Assembly: GCA_037157565.1 (NCBI GenBank) | Contig: JAZHRO010000054.1 | Coordinates: 17,901,501-17,965,500, forward strand | Length of the DNA: 64,000 bases | Direction: 5' to 3' | From: Thalassia testudinum | Lineage: Eukaryota; Streptophyta; Magnoliopsida; Alismatales; Hydrocharitaceae | Shown: positions 1 through 9,552 of the stretch, piece after piece | How the letters are laid out: each line of letters opens with the position of its first letter | How positions within the stretch are numbered: position 1 is the first letter of the stretch | Translations under genes and position numbers: made by a program | The notes under the pieces: model-generated | The model's input: the letters and a program-made list of their open reading frames with translations, nothing else | What the model was told of the DNA's origin: nothing | The model's database searches: none

Positions 1-215
1 ACAGGTTAGCCCTATATTGCTTGTTCTTTTCTTTTCTTCCTCTTTAGAGCTTAGGGGTTAATAGTGAGAGGAAAAATTTACCTGTCTTTGGTGTGGTTGC
101 TTGTCTTCTTGAGTTCCTGTAGCTGCACAAAAGAGAGGAGATTATCAGAAATAAAAAAAAGTACAGGAATGTTTACCTCTAGAATAGCCGTTGCTCCCCG
201 GCAACGGCGCCAAAA
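1..215 (-). mobile_element. 5' leader end of an M-type element (M0), cut by window start
   Basis: This stretch is identical to 34812-35026, the 5' leader of complete element M. It runs on the minus strand and ends at a tRNA-Asp primer site next to LTR X1. The short plus-strand reading frame here is antisense to the element and is not taken as a gene. Confidence 0.85.
195..212 (-). other. Primer binding site (tRNA-Asp), minus-strand element M0
   Basis: The plus strand reads TCCCCGGCAACGGCGCCA, the 3' end of plant tRNA-Asp(GUC) including CCA. On the minus strand this is the primer site, three bases from the LTR end at 216. It fixes the orientation of the element as minus. Confidence 0.92.
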
Positions 216-371
216 TGAAAGACGTCGGTTCTGTTATAACGTTGTAGTAAAGCCGGTTGTTACCAACGTTTCATATAAAAATTTTTTTACTCGGAAAAAT
301 AAAAGAGTTCCCGAGGTCGAACTCAGGGAGCAAGTTGTATTCTAGAGATATACAAGTTCTATTACAAAAAT

Positions 372-373
<2 letters not shown>

Positions 374-405
<32 letters not shown>

Positions 406-700
406 AAATTTGGCTTCTTCTTCTTCTCTTCTTTCTTCCTCTTTGTCTTATCTCCTCTTTGGCTTTTGTTCTTCCTGTTCTTCTTCTTCTTCTTCTGCTT
501 TCTTCAGATCTTCCCCTCGTGCTCTTCTTCTTCTGTCTTCTGTTCTTCCTTGTTTTCTTTCTTTCTTTTTCTTCAGATCTTCTTCTTCTTTTCTTGCTTC
601 TTGCTTCTCTTCATTTCTTCTTCTTCTTTGTCTTCACCTGCCTTGACCTCTCTTCTTCTTCTTTCGCGTTGGCCGTTGCTCTTCCTTCTTCTTCAGCCTG
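374..700. repeat. (GA)n microsatellite followed by CTT-rich tract
   Basis: About 28 bp of GA dinucleotides (374-402) are followed by about 300 bp dominated by TTC/CTT triplets. On the transcribed strand of the element this is GAA-rich U5 sequence. It recurs in X2 (about 27918-28240), X3 (about 35185-35505) and X4 (about 62712-63040). It creates spurious Leu/Phe/Ser-rich frames on the plus strand. Confidence 0.9.
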
Positions 701-1633
701 TCTTCTTTCCTGCTCTGGCTGCTGACCTTCCGTCGTCTGCCCCGGTGCTGAGACGACTTAACGATGCCTTTGCTACAGTGCAGCAGCTCCTTCTTCTTCA
801 GCGGGTCTGCTTCTTCTTCTTTGGCCTGCACACTTCAGAGTTTTTTCGTCAAGAGGCAAAAACCTACTCTACCCCCCTCCCCCGCGTATCTCTCTCTCTG
901 AAATCACTCTTCGGAAGCTCTCCCAGAGCGCTACCGGGTAATCGGGTTCGGGTCCAGGCCCACCGGCGTGCGTGGTGGGCGAGGAGTGCAGGTCAGTCTA
1001 ATCGGGTCGGGCCAGGTCCGCGGAGCGTGGTCACGGACGAGGCCGGGTCGGGTCGGGTGAGAGGGACCTCACCCCGTGGTAACTGAGGCAAACAGATGGT
1101 GGCACTTTTGCAATTTATGTGGGTGTGTGGCTTCAGAAATTCCCGAGGTGGGACTATCCGCGCACCCCTTTTCTCTCACGCCTGCAGTAGGGATGGTGCT
1201 TCCAATTGCAACAGCTGTTGAGGCTCGCAACTCCAATTGAGGGCCAGGGTGTGTGCGCAAGACTCTTTCGCGCAGCCTAGGTCTTCAACCTGGGATATCT
1301 AGGCTTGGAGCAACCTCAAGCAAGCTTCGAGCTTCCTCGCCAATGGCGGTCAAGGCCTGGAACCTGAAATCAATAGAACGGCCTCTCGGCCAAATCAGAC
1401 AGGCGGGGGACCTTCGCCGTGGCACGGCGAAGGTGGTCAGGGGGTCTGCAGGGGGCGAGGTTGAGCTAACAGGTCGTCCTAGGTCAAACTGTGAGCGAGG
1501 AAGTGGGTGTGTTCGGTGGATCTGCAGAGGGTGTTTGGTGGGAAGTGGAGGGGCGGAAGAGGATCAGGGTGAGGAGGCGGAGGTTCTGCGGTGGTCGGCG
1601 AGCCGTGTGGGTCGCTGAGGTGATGGGAGCGGC

Positions 1634-1731
1634 TCGCCGGAGGGTGGTCGGAGGCGGAGAGGATGAGGGTGAACAGGAGCGGTCGCCGGAGGGTGGTCGG
1701 AGGCGGAGAGGATGAGGGTGAACAGGAGCGG
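1634..1731. repeat. 49-bp tandem duplication within LTR X
   Basis: The block starting TCGCCGGAGGGTGGTCGG at 1634 repeats at 1683 with almost no change. The same duplication is present in X2 and X3, so it is a fixed property of the LTR family. Confidence 0.85.
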
Positions 1732-2099
1732 TCGAGGGTTTAATTGACTAAATTGGAAGCGGGGAAAGAAAGAGGAGAAGAAGGGGAGTAGGTCTAACTT
1801 ACTTGCAGGGACGAAGGGGGAGGAACAGGGCGACAGTCGTATCGACTGTCGCCGGAGAAGACGATGCCCAGTGGGGGGAGGACGGCGGTGACGACGGGGC
1901 AGAGGCAGCGCGCGTCGGTATTGCGCGACGCGGGAAGAGCAGGGGAAGAAATCTCTGCTGCTGGTATTGCGGCAGAGCGAAGAGGAGGAGGAGGAAGAAC
2001 CGCCGGAGCTGGTGGGCGTCTGCCGGAGTGAGAAGAGAGGAAAGTTGGGGGTTTTCTCCGTCAGATCCAAGCTGCCCTGGTCGGTGGAGCAGCGGGGGG

Positions 2100-2107
2100 T
2101 ATTTATA
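2100..2107 (-). promoter_or_regulatory. TATA box of LTR X1
   Basis: The minus strand reads CCC-TATAAATA-CCC. It lies about 1.9 kb from the LTR 3' end, so transcription would run leftward through R/U5 into the M leader. In X1 almost all upstream U3 has been lost. Confidence 0.6.
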
Positions 2108-2142
2108 GGGATGAGACAGGGAGGAAGGCGGAGGGAGACGAC

Positions 2143-3951
2143 TTTTGATTGAAGAGAACTTTTGATTGAAGAGAACTCCTCTGATCAACGAATCCCTTCC
2201 AAAATTGGAATGAAGATTCCTTGAGGAGTGCTCTTTTCAACGCAGCTGATTTCAACCTCCATAACCTTCCCAATCTCTCATGTGAACGCATGAGAGATTT
2301 GGGTTTCCTACTCTGAAAAACCTTCCATGGTTGAAAGCTTGGATTCCAAGCTTCAACCGCCCTCTACTACCTATATAAAGAACCACTAGACCTCGCCAAG
2401 TTGGGGAAGACTTGATTCCAGCCATGAAAACCCCTTTTCCTCCTTCCAATCATGAAGTTCCACAAGCCCCGACGACTCCTCCTGACCTCTCTCATCGTCT
2501 GACCACAAAACTAATGGCCGGACTCTCTTTCTCTCCCTCGTCTGCTCATGACCATACTAGCATGTGCCCCTCTAACTTGGTCATCGTCGCCGTCCCCATC
2601 CCCGAAGTACCTTCTTCCCCAGCGCCAGCCTACCAACGTCGGTGCTGTTCTTCCCCTTTCATCCATTTAGATTAGGCTAGAATAGGTAGTTTAGCCCTTA
2701 GGTTTAGTTTGGTACCTAAAAATACCCTTCGACACCGCCACTCACCTCTGTCTTCCTCGTCTCCGACTGCTCCTCTAGCGAGGTGACTGCACTACTACAC
2801 AACTCCATCTATCTCGTCGAAACTTTCACAAGCTCTGCCATTCCACCACGAACAAAAGCCCTCTCCTATTTCTCCTTTTCTCCTACCCAAACCACCTATT
2901 GGACAACCCACCTTTGCACCAGCTTTTTCGTCATCATCCGGCCACCATAGCCACTCGCATACAATGCCACCACCACCATTACATTCCACAACGTCTGACG
3001 ATCCACCTGAACTTGTTTGATAGGGCCAATAGGCCATTTTTGTGTTTTCAAGTCTCCAGGTTCACTTCGCCATTGAAGAGCGAGTTTGAGCTCGCTTGAA
3101 GCATTCTCCAGCGGCTGCAAGTTCTAGGTTTCCGCGTCAGGCAACTCGGAACAGATCCAGCTTCAAGTTTGACCCAATAATTGGGTCATTGACTGACCTC
3201 ATCGCACGAATTCAATGAGAGCTGCTATTACTGCTTGGAGCGAAGACGGTGGGACATTTAGTCCCACCTCTAAAACTAGTGGCACCGCAGCAGCGCATAA
3301 ATTGCGAAAGTGATATGGGTTGTTTGCCTAGTACACAAGGGGGGTGAGGTCCCCTGCACATCCCACTGCCTCGCTTGTGACACTGCTCACACGGGTCTAG
3401 CATCCGACCCGACTACCTGCCTAAGCTCACTCCTCGGGTATGCGGATCCTCCGATTACCCGATAACCCGATGTGCATGGCTCTGGGAGAGCGGAACCTAG
3501 AGAGAGAAAAGAAGAGAGTGCACGAGGTAGGGGAGGGTTTTGTTTTTTTGTGCATTGGCTAAAACTTAGCCAAAATCCGAGCCCTTTCCCCTATGCTTAA
3601 AGAAGAAGGAAGAAGACAGGCAGAAAAAGAAGTCTTGAAAGAGAAAGAAAGAAGCGGAAGAAAGGAAGGAGGCATGTGCGTGAAGAGAAAGCAGGGAAGG
3701 AAAGAAAGGAAGAAGAAGAAGAAAGAAGAAGAGAAGAAGAGCCACAACAGAAGAAGGAAAGAGAGAAAGCAGAGAAAGAAGAAGGCACTATAGCAGTTGA
3801 ACATTTAAGGTGTCTGATCTCTAAAGGAGACGTCTGATTACTGTAGCATTCAAGCTACTATGCCGATATTTGATTGCTTTGATCCTGATTACTGTGGCAT
3901 TATTGATTACCTTAGTATATGTTTAACGTGCTAAATCGGTGTTTTAAAAGG
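2143..3951 (+). repeat. LTR-like block Z (plus orientation, related to X and Y)
   Basis: No gene seen. The block is a diverged relative of LTRs X and Y in the opposite orientation. Its 2240-2650 part matches the reverse complement of about 27360-27750 (Y), and its 3350-3790 part matches the reverse complement of the X block around 840-1060. It has a TATA box at 2372 and a purine-rich GAAGAA tract at about 3595-3785, the counterpart of the CTT tract of X. A 17-bp unit is duplicated at 2143-2176. No primer site or coding interior is attached, so it is probably a solo LTR or LTR fragment. The right boundary (about 3800-3951) is uncertain. Confidence 0.65.
2372..2379 (+). promoter_or_regulatory. 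TATA box of LTR block Z
   Basis: TATATAAA followed by GAACC, at the place expected from alignment with Y. It points rightward, away from the X1 TATA box 265 bp to the left. Confidence 0.5.
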
Positions 3952-4668
3952 TGTCGCGTTGCAGTATAGCCGAAATAGCATTCAAATAAATACAATTTTT
4001 ATTAATCGAAAAGATTCCGAGGTTGAACACAATAAGCAATATGGAATTCAGAAATCAAGATCACAATTTAAGCTAAAATAATTTGCAATAATATCAGCTA
4101 TCAATCTGCAAAAAGATGGGAGTAAAATGGTGATTTAAATGGGAGTAAAATGGTGATTTAAATCACCTACAATATTAACTAAGGAACTCAATGTATATGT
4201 ATGAAATGAAACTCAAATCTATCGTTTGATTTGTAAATCAGACGACTTAAAGTCGTCTGCTGATGTGCTACAACTCTTCTTCTTCTTCCTATCTTTGACT
4301 CTGTCTTTCCTCCTCAGCTTCTTCTCTTTCTTCAGCTACGGCTTTCTTCTTCTTTTTCTTCTCTATCTCTGCTTTGCTCCTTCTTCTTCTACTCTTCTGC
4401 TCAGGCCTTCACCTCTTCTTTTCTTCTTCCTTCTCTGGCTTTCCTCTTCTGAATCCGGCTAAGTGTCAGCCTGATTTCCTGAGAGCAAAACCCCCTGCCC
4501 CCGCGTAGCTCTCTTCCTTTCTCTCTTAGGATCCGCTCTCCCAGAGCCATGGATATAATCGGGTTATCGGATCGTACGCACCTAGGTCCAGGGCTACCGA
4601 CCGTGAGTGGAAGCCGAGGAGTGAGACAGATTAGGCAGGTAATCGAGTCACGTGCACCAGGTCCATGG
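3952..4668 (-). repeat. LTR-like block Y, first part (split by element P)
   Basis: No gene seen. Starting at TGTCGCGTTGCAG the block follows the same order as LTR X: a GTTGYAGTAWAGCC-like start, an 'AAAGATTCCGAGGTTGAAC' counterpart, a CTT-rich tract (4270-4440), then CTCTCCCAGAGC and GGGTTATCGG motifs. Similarity to X is clear but diverged. The block breaks at 4668 because P is inserted, and continues at 26604. It contains a 23-bp tandem duplication (4116-4161) and a perfect 21-base palindrome (4239-4259). Confidence 0.7.
4116..4161. repeat. 23-bp tandem duplication in block Y
   Basis: Two adjacent copies of a unit starting ATGGGAGTAAAATGGTGA. The second runs into a GTGATTTAAATCAC palindrome. 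Confidence 0.85.
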
Positions 4669-4673
4669 GGTAG

Positions 4674-6364
4674 TGATGTAAACACATTTACACTACTTAA
4701 AATATCTATTTATACATGTTCTTAAGCATAGGATTGCATTTCATGATATAAATATTGCATAACATGCATCATCTTGCATTTACAGTAGTTTGAATAAAAT
4801 GGAGGTTAATTGTCTCCTTTTATGTTCTTGGACAGGGCAAACATTTTATCGGGGCCTCGGATCAAAGATCCAACCGTATGGATGTGATCAGGGCAACGAT
4901 TGGAGTTCAACGACTCCAAGATCACCCTAATCAGGCATCCGTAACATCAGATAGTGACCCGGGAACCCTAGAAGATCAAGGGCCAGGATGGTGTAAATTC
5001 GCACTTCAGATGATAAATCCGACCGCACGGATGAATTCGGATAGACGATCGCAGCCCAACGACACAAAAATCGAGTCAATCTGACATCTGTGGCACCATC
5101 TACAACTTCCAGAAGATGGACGGCCAAGATAGTGCCACGTGGCACCATCTCAGCTGCCCAAACGGCCGCTTGCATCTTGTGAAGGCCCCGCACCCGATCG
5201 CTCTCCGCCGTTGGATCTTAATCCAACGGTTGTGGTCGCTCGTGCTTAAAAGTGTCCGCTCGACCATCTGCGCCCCATAGCGCAGTGGTCGAGCGCGCTT
5301 TCGCGAGAGGCAGGCGCAGGATCGAGCCGCGGCGAGGGGCTGGAGCGGGAGATTGGGCGTGAGTGGAGCGTCAGATGGAGATCGGAAGGCCGCGCGCGCC
5401 CGATAGCGTCCACGCGCAATTGAACGCGCGGCACGGACGCGCGATTGCACGCGGGCGGGCGCGCAACGCAGCGGGCGGAGACGCATTTTAAGCCGTCCGA
5501 TCTCGCGATCGGACGGCTGAAAAGCGATGAACGTGCGCAAGCCGTTGAGCGCGCGAGCAGGCGAGGAGGCGCGTGCGATCCGCCCACGACGCCCACGTTG
5601 AGGGCTTTAGTGACGGATTTATCCGTCACTAAAGACCCCTCTTTTATTATTTTGAAGTTGTAATGTCCATTTTGCCCCCACTCCTTGCAACTATAAAAGG
5701 AGGCCCCCTCCATACGAAATTCTCATCCCTTCTTTCTCCTCTCTACCCCTCCAAAGCTCAAGAGAAGCTTGTCCCACACCTGGGAGTCTTCTCGCGAGAT
5801 AAAGTCCAATTTTCGTTCCCCTTCAGAAGTGGATCCCGCGACGACGACGGCGTGCTGCTCCGTTCCCGTTCTTCTGCTTCGTCCTGCTTCGTTCTCCTTC
5901 GTCCAAGCGTCGTCCCATCTGGCTCGTCCTCCAAGCAATCGTCGAGGAGGATAACTTCTCTCTCCCATTCTTATTTACAGCTTTTCTAGTGTAGAATTTT
6001 CCTGCTTTATAGTGTAATTGATTTTCCGCTTTCTAGTGTAACTTTTATTTAATTTGATTATATAAACAATTGGAATATTGAATGCATGTTCTCTTTCTCT
6101 CTCTCTCTCTCTGTCTCTCTCTCTCTCTCTGTTTCTTTTAGTCTGATAGCTCCATTGTAATTATATCGCCTTGCTTATCAAAAGAAAAATCCTAAAAAAA
6201 ATATAATTGCGAATATAGATCAACGTAGCCTCCCTATGTTCGACCCGGAATTATTTTCGGTATAAATTTTATTTGTTGAACACGAATTCTTCGCTTTCGA
6301 ACTACAACGACAGGTTTTCCAAAACCAAACACGTAAGCGTAGCGATTCGCAAAACGTTTCAACA
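4674..6364 (+). repeat. P 5' LTR
   Basis: 1691 bp from TGATGTAAACAC to ...GTTTCAACA. It contains a G-box palindrome (5132-5145), two perfect hairpins (5491-5518 and 5605-5634) that are missing from the 3' LTR, a TATA box at 5692, and CT microsatellites near 6090-6135. It is about 107 bp longer than the 3' LTR and carries many point differences, so P is an old insertion. Confidence 0.92.
5692..5700 (+). promoter_or_regulatory. TATA box of P 5' LTR
   Basis: TATAAAAGG, the strongest promoter-like match in the LTR. It is repeated in the 3' LTR near 25918 and implies U3 of about 1.05 kb and R/U5 of about 0.6 kb. Confidence 0.65.
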
Positions 6365-6367
6365 TTT

Positions 6368-6385
6368 TGGCGCCGTTGCCGGGGA
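6368..6385 (+). other. P primer binding site (tRNA-Asp)
   Basis: TGGCGCCGTTGCCGGGGA is complementary to the 3' end of plant tRNA-Asp over 18 bases and lies three bases after the LTR. Confidence 0.93.
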
Positions 6386-7701
6386 GGAAACGATTTCCGA
6401 TCTTTTCTTCGCATTTCTTGCACTTTATTTGTTTTCTAACTAGCTTTCTCTTGTGTCTATTGTTTTGCAGAAACCTCCATCAAGGAATCAACAAGCGATA
6501 GACTGGAGTAAAGTGCAGTTGAAGACAACTGTAAGTGCTCCCCCATTCTTTCCCCCTCCATAGATTTCATTCGCCACATTAAATCCAAATCCCAATTAAC
6601 GTAGGTGTTTGCATAAATCCTAGGAATAGTTTGGTTGTTTGGATTTTCACTCACATTCATTCCACCCTCATTCATAAAAAAATAACAAAAAGATAATCTT
6701 GTGTGGTAATTTTCAACAAACACACAACACACACCCACATTCAAGGCACTTGATCAACTTGATTTGTTTTCTACTCAACCGGGTTCTGATCTGTGGAACC
6801 GGTACACACAAAGCAACATATAACAGAGTAGAAATTATTCTAGGTTAACCATTTTTGAGTGCCTAACTTAGTGGTGCATTTGTGGCTAATTGTTTGAGTT
6901 GTTTGGGCCGCACCACTTTATTTTAAAACCAACTCATTAAGTAGCTCCTCCTTAGGGTTTTTAATCTAGGTATATTCTAGGCACTCCACTTTCTTTCTGA
7001 TTTTAAAGGAAACCAATCTTCACCCGTGTTTTACAACTTGGTTTGCCTAGAAACTTTATTGTAATTCACCTAATTTGAAACCCTAAAAGCTACTTAAGCA
7101 AGATTTGAACACTAAAATTCACACATTATCAATAATCTTGCTTGAAAACCCTGGTTGTGCACGCACTTACACAAATCTCAATCAATCATTAAGGGCACAA
7201 CCCATTGTAAGGGCCCATCACAATCCATAAGCACCACAATCCCAGGCCTTAATAAAATTGAGTAGACGTTGGCCTTAAGGTTTGATTCGCTCTTCAAGAC
7301 CTAGACTGAGATTATTTTTGATTAACCTACTTATACTGATTAATCTGATGTCTAGCTAGGGGAGTAGCGTCAAACGACCGCGGCTGGGGGGTACACTAGG
7401 AACCAGAGGCGAAAGCCAAAGGAAGAACCTTCTCCCCAGTCCCTCCTTCTGACTGGTTGGATTAAATAGACGTAAGTAGAGTAAATCACTTACAATCTTA
7501 AGGCTAGGTTTTGGGAGTCAGTAGATCCTTAGGCTACCCCACTTAAGGACAGCCTTGTTTTGTTATGCTGCAGGGTCCCTATCCCCAGTCCTTCTGACCT
7601 TCTCCTAGTTTATGCTGGGAAGACGGTCATTGAATCCCCGATTGGAAGGACCATTAGAACATTCTAGGAGGCGCAAGTTAGATTTTGGTTAATTTGATCC
7701 C
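6386..7701 (+). other. P 5' leader (untranslated)
   Basis: About 1.3 kb with no supported gene. A consensus-like splice donor (ACT|GTAAGT, 6531) and an acceptor-like CTGCAG (to 7573) could bound a leader intron, which is speculative. The short minus-strand frame at 6457-6744 is not supported. Confidence 0.6.
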
Positions 7702-9552
7702 ATGGCCGAACAATAGCCTCTGCTTGAAAATCCACAGGAAGAATTTCGAAGGCAGCTGGAACAAATGCAGAGAATACAGGAATGGTTCCAGAGAATGCAG
7801 GGCGCTCAGCCCTTGAAGGATTTTTATGATCCTTCAAATTACGGGGAACGTCCCGACGTTCAGATTCCAGCCGGTGACGTAGAAATTAAGCCCCAAGTGT
7901 TAAGCCTGATTAAACATTATCATGGGCTTAGCTCCAAAGATCCGTTTCAGCACTTGGAAGATTTGACCACTTTGGTCCAGACCACTAAGGCTCGAAACGT
8001 TAACGAGGAGCAAATGATCATGAGGCTCTTCCCCCACTCTCTTAGGGATAAAGCCACGCATTAGTATAGGACAATAGGAAGACCAATTACAATTTGGAAT
8101 GAGTTGAAATCGGCCTTTCTGAAGAAATTCTTCCCAGTCGGTCGTACCAATGCTTTGAGACGGGCAGTCACTACCTTTACCCAACGGCCGGGGGAGCAGC
8201 TTCATGTGGCCTGGGAGCGATTCCAGGACTTGTTGCAGAGGTATCCACACCACGAGGTGCCGAAATGGCAACTCGTGCAGATCTTCTATCATGGGTTGAA
8301 TGAGCAACTCAGAAACCATGTGGATGCTTCTTGCGGAGGCAATTTCCTCAATAAAGATGCCGATAGTGCACATGATTTATTTGAGGAAATGAGTGAGAAT
8401 TCAATTAATCATGCCTCCATGGATACTTTTAACCAGTCCCAACAACCCAGATCAAATGTCAATGAAGTCCATGACTCTCATTCATTTGATATGGAATTGA
8501 TTTGTAATAAACTTGATAAGATGAACTTGGTTGCTAAAAGAATGGAAGAGTGGATGGCTGGCAATTCTATGAACAACTCTCAATACACTCAATCCCAAAA
8601 TTCGGGATTCCATTCCTCACGAGCTCCTCCTGGACAGGAGTTCGTGAATCAACTCGATGAGACTCAACCTATGAGTCAGCATTTCTCGAAACCCCATGGG
8701 TTCCCAACTGGGGCCTTTCATCCCGGTTTTTCTGATCCTTCCCTTTCTTTCTCTCCATCCTCATCCTATGAGGATGTCTGTGCTGTACAAGAGAATGTTA
8801 GATCCAACCCCTACTCGAATGCCTATAATCTAGGTTGGAGAAACCACCCTAACTTCTCTTGGAAAAATCCGGGGCAACAGACCCAATTCCGATCCAGCAA
8901 CTATGCTCCGCAACGGCCAATTGGTTAGGATCAAGTATATACTCAGTTGCCTTCGAATCAGGTCAATCAGCCAGCTTGGAATGCCCATCAACTCGTAGGG
9001 CAGGCTGATTTGAACCGTCAAATGGTAGAGATGCAAGGATCTATGCTCCAGCTCATGTAGCAAATGAAAAACTCGCTGGACAACTTGCAATCCCGGCTCA
9101 TTGCTAACTCTCGTCAACCCAGATCTCTACCATCCCAACCCGTACCCAACCCGCGAAACATTATAAATTCGGGCAATCAAGCCCAAGGGTACGGAAATCA
9201 GAGGGACCCGCACGCACATGCTCAGGTGGTTGAGCAGGGTTCCTCATCTTCTTCTTCTGCTAATCAACAATTCATGGTCAATCAAGCCCCTCCAATCTTT
9301 CCTAACCCTCCCCAAGACCCAAATTCTTACGTTTCTGCAAATTCTGTCACTTTGAGGAGTGGTAAGAAGACTCAGGATCCACAACCACACTATTCTGATC
9401 TTTTGAATCCTGAAGAATCTGAGGAGAGAGAGGAGAATTCTAGAGGAGAAATCACGGCTCAGGAACCTGATTCCAAAAATCTAACTCATGTTCCTTTTCT
9501 TAAAGCCTTAGCCAAAGCAAAGAAGCAGTCTGTTGATATGAGGAGCTTCTGA
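7702..9552 (+). pseudogene. gag: P gag (Athila-type), broken
   Basis: Gag forms the virus-like particle that packages element RNA. The frame opens at the ATG of 7702, just after the leader, and can be followed in one frame to 9552. It contains a retrotransposon Gag core around 8095-8290 (SAFLKKFFP and WERFQDLLQRYPHH-type motifs), then a Gln/Asn/Ser-rich tail. In-frame TAG codons sit at 7714, 8062, 8926 and 9058. A one-base frameshift near 9545 ends the frame, and the following protease is read in another frame. I see no CCHC zinc knuckle. The first stop is only four codons after the ATG, so no full Gag can be made. Confidence 0.85.

Larger units (their letters stand above)
216..2142 (-). repeat. 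LTR X1, truncated 5' LTR of an M-type element
   Basis: The LTR ends (minus strand) in ...CGTCTTTCA at 216 beside the primer site. The match to the full-length LTR X2 (27760-30561) stops after 2142, so about 890 bp of U3 are missing. The core promoter (TATA at 2100-2107, minus) survives only 35 bp from the break. It contains a GA microsatellite, a long CTT-rich tract, a 49-bp tandem duplication, and perfect hairpins at 1411-1433 and 1831-1851. Relative to X2 and X3 it carries 16 extra bases near 445. Open frames here are low-complexity shadows. Confidence 0.88.

Noticed and set aside
193..213. A tRNA-Asp gene or fragment
   Set aside because: Only the 18-base 3' end is present, placed exactly next to an LTR. 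It is a primer binding site.
402..1086. Leu/Phe/Ser-rich plus-strand frames (also at 27944, 35213, 62738) that resemble membrane proteins
   Set aside because: They are translations of a CTT/TTC tract in an LTR, antisense to the element. They occur in any frame and vary with repeat number.
2412..2675. Short plus-strand frame in block Z (and its copy at 37207)
   Set aside because: It lies downstream of a TATA box but has no homologue I recognise, and the inverted Y block does not keep the frame. Treated as LTR sequence.
5605..5634. Complete MITE insertion in the P 5' LTR
   Set aside because: Only a 30-base hairpin with no target duplication or internal sequence; a deletion in the 3' LTR explains it equally well.
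5100..5713. Overlapping minus-strand frames of about 150 codons in the P LTR
   Set aside because: GC-rich, Arg/Ala-rich, antisense to the element, and disrupted in the 3' LTR by the 82-bp and 30-bp indels.
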